53,901 bases of DNA from an uncultured Clostridia bacterium (lineage in GTDB: Bacteria > Bacillota > Clostridia > Saccharofermentanales > Saccharofermentanaceae), in assembly GCA_946187935.1 (NCBI GenBank), contig CAMHSJ010000012.1, positions 1 through 53,901 on the forward strand, read 5' to 3'. Positions 51,297 to 53,901 of this stretch are shown here, piece after piece. The position numbers were made by a program, and so were the translations under genes. Below the pieces are notes generated by a model. It searched no databases and was not told where the DNA came from. It saw only the letters and a list, made by a program, of their open reading frames with translations. The first letter of the stretch is position 1; each line of letters begins with the position of its first letter.

Positions 51297-51429
51297 TGAT
51301 ATAATCAACGGAAATTATCCGAAAATCCCAACTTGGCATTCAAAAAGCACTTTTGTATTGAAAGTGCTTCTGAACGGACTATAAATTATTGATATATTCT
51401 CGCGAGGAAAGGAGTTGCCTATGAAATAG
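51297..51429 (+). other. Promoter-RBS-ATG-AAA-TAG unit with no ORF
   Basis: TGATATAAT (51297-51305) is an extended -10, and TTGAAA (51358-51363) with 16 bases to TATAAA (51380-51385) is a second promoter. AAAGGAG (51408-51414) is a strong ribosome binding site 6 bases before ATG 51421, which reads ATG AAA TAG, a two-codon ORF. No longer ORF follows, and this end overlaps the lexA stop on the other strand. It looks like the 5' end of a deleted gene or a short leader. Confidence 0.6.
51345..51369 (-). terminator. Terminator of lexA
   Basis: Read on the minus strand, AAGCACTTT pairs with AAAGTGCTT and is followed by TTTTG. Its location just after lexA supports it. On the plus strand there is no T-run. 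Confidence 0.75.
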
Positions 51430-52072
51430 AATAGCGGTGAAGGCCGACTACTTTACCAAGGATCTTACAATTCTCGGTATTGAAGGGGATGGGGGAGAAG
51501 TTGTCATTCTCCGGGAAGAGGTAGGGCTGACCGTTAAGCTTGCCGAATCTCTTGACTGTAGCTTCGTCTTCTATGAGAGCGGCTACTATGTCTCCTTCAT
51601 CACATGACTGCTGTCTTCTGACGATAATGTAGTCTCCGTCAAGGATATGAGCATTGATCATCGAGCTTCCTCTGACCTTGAGCATGAAGCACTCTGAACT
51701 GCCTATGATCGATCTGTTTACATAGAAGCTCTCGTCATAGTCTTCATGCGCAAGAATGGGAACGCCTGCGGTGATCTTGCCCAAGCAGTAAAGCTTGCGG
51801 TATTCACCGGAATCCGTGTCCGGCGTTATTGCCGGCGCATCGTCGGTATTCTTTAATATGATAGCTCTGCGGATGCCCGGTCTGTATTCGATCTTGCCCA
51901 GCTGGTCAAGCTGCTTAAGATAAGAGTGAACGGATGAAGTTGATTTGAGGCCGACACCGGAACAGATGTCTCTTACGGAAGGAGAGATGTTGTTCTCGCG
52001 TATGTATTTGCGAATGTAATTATAAACGCGGTCTATTGACTTAGATGATTTGGAATCGCTGCCAGAAGCCAT
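51419..52072 (-). CDS. lexA: LexA repressor
   Basis: LexA represses SOS genes and is inactivated by RecA-stimulated self-cleavage. The 217 residues have the winged helix-turn-helix (SPSVRDICSGVGLKSTSSVHSYL), an Ala102-Gly103 cleavage site in TAGVP, Ser137 in RGSSM and Lys174 in ATVKRF as the catalytic pair. Start is GAG-less but on the minus strand ATG 52072 is followed by a Ser/Gly/Lys-rich stretch; an upstream GGGGG segment serves weakly as RBS. A palindrome overlapping its -35 indicates self-repression. Confidence 0.95.
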   Translation of the reverse strand: MASGSDSKSSKSIDRVYNYIRKYIRENNISPSVRDICSGVGLKSTSSVHSYLKQLDQLGKIEYRPGIRRAIILKNTDDAPAITPDTDSGEYRKLYCLGKITAGVPILAHEDYDESFYVNRSIIGSSECFMLKVRGSSMINAHILDGDYIIVRRQQSCDEGDIVAALIEDEATVKRFGKLNGQPYLFPENDNFSPIPFNTENCKILGKVVGLHRYSIS

Positions 52073-52103
52073 ATAAGGTTACCCCCGAACATATTTTTAT
52101 CTT

Positions 52104-52142
52104 ATTTTATCATTAGACAACACTTTGTCAAACATTTGTTTG
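52104..52142 (-). promoter_or_regulatory. lexA promoter with LexA-type box
   Basis: On the minus strand TTGACA (52131-52126), 16-base spacer and TAAAAT (52109-52104) preceded by TGA. A palindrome CAAAC-ATTT-GTTTG (52129-52142) overlaps the -35. Its layout of two 5-base arms with 4-base spacer matches the Gram-positive LexA box CGAAC-N4-GTTCG, with A for G. Confidence 0.7.
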
Positions 52143-52184
52143 ATATCCATCGCCGTCACGCGATGTATAGAAAGGAGAGTAATC

Positions 52185-52685
52185 ATGGATAACAAGGAAC
52201 TTATAGAACGTCTTAAGAATCTGTACGCTGATCTGTACAGCACTGAACCTGAAGCTGAAGCGCTGTTTCAGGAACTTTGTCATCTTTATAAAGGAAACAA
52301 CGAGAACCTGATGGACGAGTATGCCAAGCTTTTCGCGCCTGTAAAGACAACACCTGAATCGGTACCGGGAAGCGGTAATCCTGTTGACATGACTCAGCTG
52401 ATGATAGATTTTTCTGAAGGATACAGTGAGTTTGTGACAAGGCTCGAAGGAACATACAGGGATGTTCTAAAGAGAAGAAAGAGCGCTGTCGATCTGTTTT
52501 CGAAGATGGTATCGCTGCCTTTCCCCGAAGCGAGGATCCTGTTCATGACTTATTACAAGAAGATGGATCAGGAACAGATACTAAAGAGCCTGTTTATAAG
52601 CCGTTCAACTTACTACAGATCAAAGAAGGCTGCTCTGGGCAGTCTTCAGAGAATGATCGACAAAGGGGAGCAATCTGCGATTTAA
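52185..52685 (+). CDS. Sigma-70 region 4-like HTH protein
   Basis: The 166 residues have a helical first half rich in Glu/Lys (NKELIERLKNLYADL) and a C-terminal helix-turn-helix (PEARILFMTYYKKMDQEQIL then SRSTYYRSKKAALGSLQRM), like sigma region 4 or the phage-type DUF1492 group. ATG 52185 is preceded by AAAGGAGA (52171-52178). A CATCGC/GCGATG inverted repeat (52148-52165) and the LexA box lie upstream, so it may share SOS control with lexA, but this is unproven. Function unknown. Confidence 0.7.
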   Translation: MDNKELIERLKNLYADLYSTEPEAEALFQELCHLYKGNNENLMDEYAKLFAPVKTTPESVPGSGNPVDMTQLMIDFSEGYSEFVTRLEGTYRDVLKRRKSAVDLFSKMVSLPFPEARILFMTYYKKMDQEQILKSLFISRSTYYRSKKAALGSLQRMIDKGEQSAI

Positions 52686-52694
52686 TGCTATAAT
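52686..52694 (+). promoter_or_regulatory. Extended -10 promoter of the single-pass protein gene
   Basis: TGCTATAAT, 24 bases before ATG 52718, overlapping the previous stop region. Confidence 0.5.
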
Positions 52695-52717
52695 GGTTAA
52701 AAACTTCAGGAGATATT

Positions 52718-53164
52718 ATGGCAGGCAGGAAGTATACAGCTTCACAGTTTTTGGAGACGGTCAGTTTATTCTGGGGGTCTTCTGTAAGAGCTACAAAGAG
52801 ATTTGTTAAGAATCTTCCTGTCAGGATAAAAGGCTATATCAAGAGGAAGATAAGAGAATACAAGAACAGGCCTCCGCGTAAAGAGATCAATAAGGTATAC
52901 GTTCTGGTCGGTTATACGACTAAGCAGCAGGTTGACAACAAGTTCAACGCTGAACGCCACATGATCATACTCAGAAGGGGGCTTCTGATACTTATCTTTG
53001 TTCTCCTTATGTTTATCAGCATCTCCAGGTTCCTCGATGCCATGAATTATGGCCAGTTAAGCCAGATATTCGGTTTTGACTCCGTTTCTGATTTCCTGGT
53101 CAATGATCCTTTTGAATCTCCAACGTCCCAGACTCAGTCCGTTAATGAGTATAGCGGCACGTAA
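52718..53164 (+). CDS. Basic single-pass membrane protein of unknown function
   Basis: The 148-residue protein has a strongly basic N-terminal region (about residues 20-65, including VRIKGYIKRKIREYKNRPPRK), which suggests binding to nucleic acid or phospholipid, a transmembrane helix near 90-110 (GLLILIFVLLMFISIS), and a short outer tail rich in Ser and Asn. CAGGAG at 52708-52713 precedes ATG. No family is recognised; the context is between an HTH gene and gdhA. Confidence 0.65.
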   Translation: MAGRKYTASQFLETVSLFWGSSVRATKRFVKNLPVRIKGYIKRKIREYKNRPPRKEINKVYVLVGYTTKQQVDNKFNAERHMIILRRGLLILIFVLLMFISISRFLDAMNYGQLSQIFGFDSVSDFLVNDPFESPTSQTQSVNEYSGT

Positions 53165-53206
53165 TTTGCAAGTTTAAATTTGTAATCTTGCATTTTTAAA
53201 ATCCTA

Positions 53207-53235
53207 TTGCATAACTGCAGAACTTGTACTAATAT
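53207..53235 (+). promoter_or_regulatory. Promoter of gdhA
   Basis: TTGCAT (53207-53212), 17-base spacer, TAATAT (53230-53235). The start near 53242 gives a 5' UTR of about 92 bases. Confidence 0.75.
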
Positions 53236-53270
53236 AACTGCGTCAAATATCAGCGATGCTTTCTTTGGCA

Positions 53271-53901
<631 letters not shown>

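Overview
The window looks like a chromosomal segment of a low-to-mid GC Gram-positive bacterium, Bacillota, class Clostridia; I cannot fix the family from sequence alone. The evidence is the gene order ylxM-ffh-rpsP-khpA-rimM-trmD-rplS, then rbgA-rnhB, infC-rpmI-rplT, and miaB-mutS-mutL-miaA next to lexA. AGGAGG-type ribosome binding sites, lipoprotein signal peptides, several GGDEF proteins and a Thr/Glu-rich surface-type protein also fit.

Layout. Positions 1-74 hold a tRNA tail and its terminator. Positions 282-6628 are a tightly overlapping six-gene operon: two extracellular solute-binding lipoproteins flank a GNAT-methyltransferase fusion, a flavin reductase, a Nudix hydrolase and a membrane diguanylate cyclase, with no ABC permease or ATPase. 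Positions 6649-11973 carry signal recognition particle and ribosome maturation genes, with an unusual His-rich membrane protein inserted between rimM and trmD. Positions 12102-12956 hold an orphan nuclease-like gene and an array of CACGAAT palindromes, placed between rplS and rbgA. Positions 12998-16706 cover rbgA, rnhB, the infC operon with its attenuating leader, and a TrmH-type RNA methyltransferase. Positions 16762-21256 encode a soluble sugar-binding-fold GGDEF protein, a zinc-ribbon protein and citrate synthase. Positions 21308-26901 hold a tRNA-Glu gene and uvrA directly abutting a ClpE-like unfoldase.

Positions 26992-33030 contain a long disordered single-pass membrane protein, tRNA-Leu and tRNA-fMet genes, and a sensor-MFS fusion protein with a partner. 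Positions 33031-37437 contain a XerC/D-like recombinase, asd, two tRNA genes and a run of small membrane proteins, including a 45-residue secreted-type small ORF. Positions 37570-44158 contain a beta-lactamase-like lipoprotein, an HExxH lipoprotein, a Zur/Fur-ZnuC-ZnuB-like metal uptake operon with a visible operator, and a D-Ala-D-Ala carboxypeptidase. Positions 44264-53901 contain the mismatch repair and tRNA modification operon, lexA with a self-overlapping palindrome, two unknown genes and the start of gdhA.

Three themes recur. Many promoters have an extended -10 (TGn before the hexamer). Three genes have the -10 hexamer exactly 6 bases upstream of ATG, the expected geometry of leaderless mRNAs. 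Signalling and sensing proteins appear in unusual domain combinations. The best candidates for undescribed biology are the solute-binding-protein/diguanylate-cyclase operon, the sensor-MFS fusion pair, the nuclease-like gene with its palindrome array, and the empty promoter-RBS-ATG-AAA-stop unit between miaA and lexA, where Clostridia often carry hfq.
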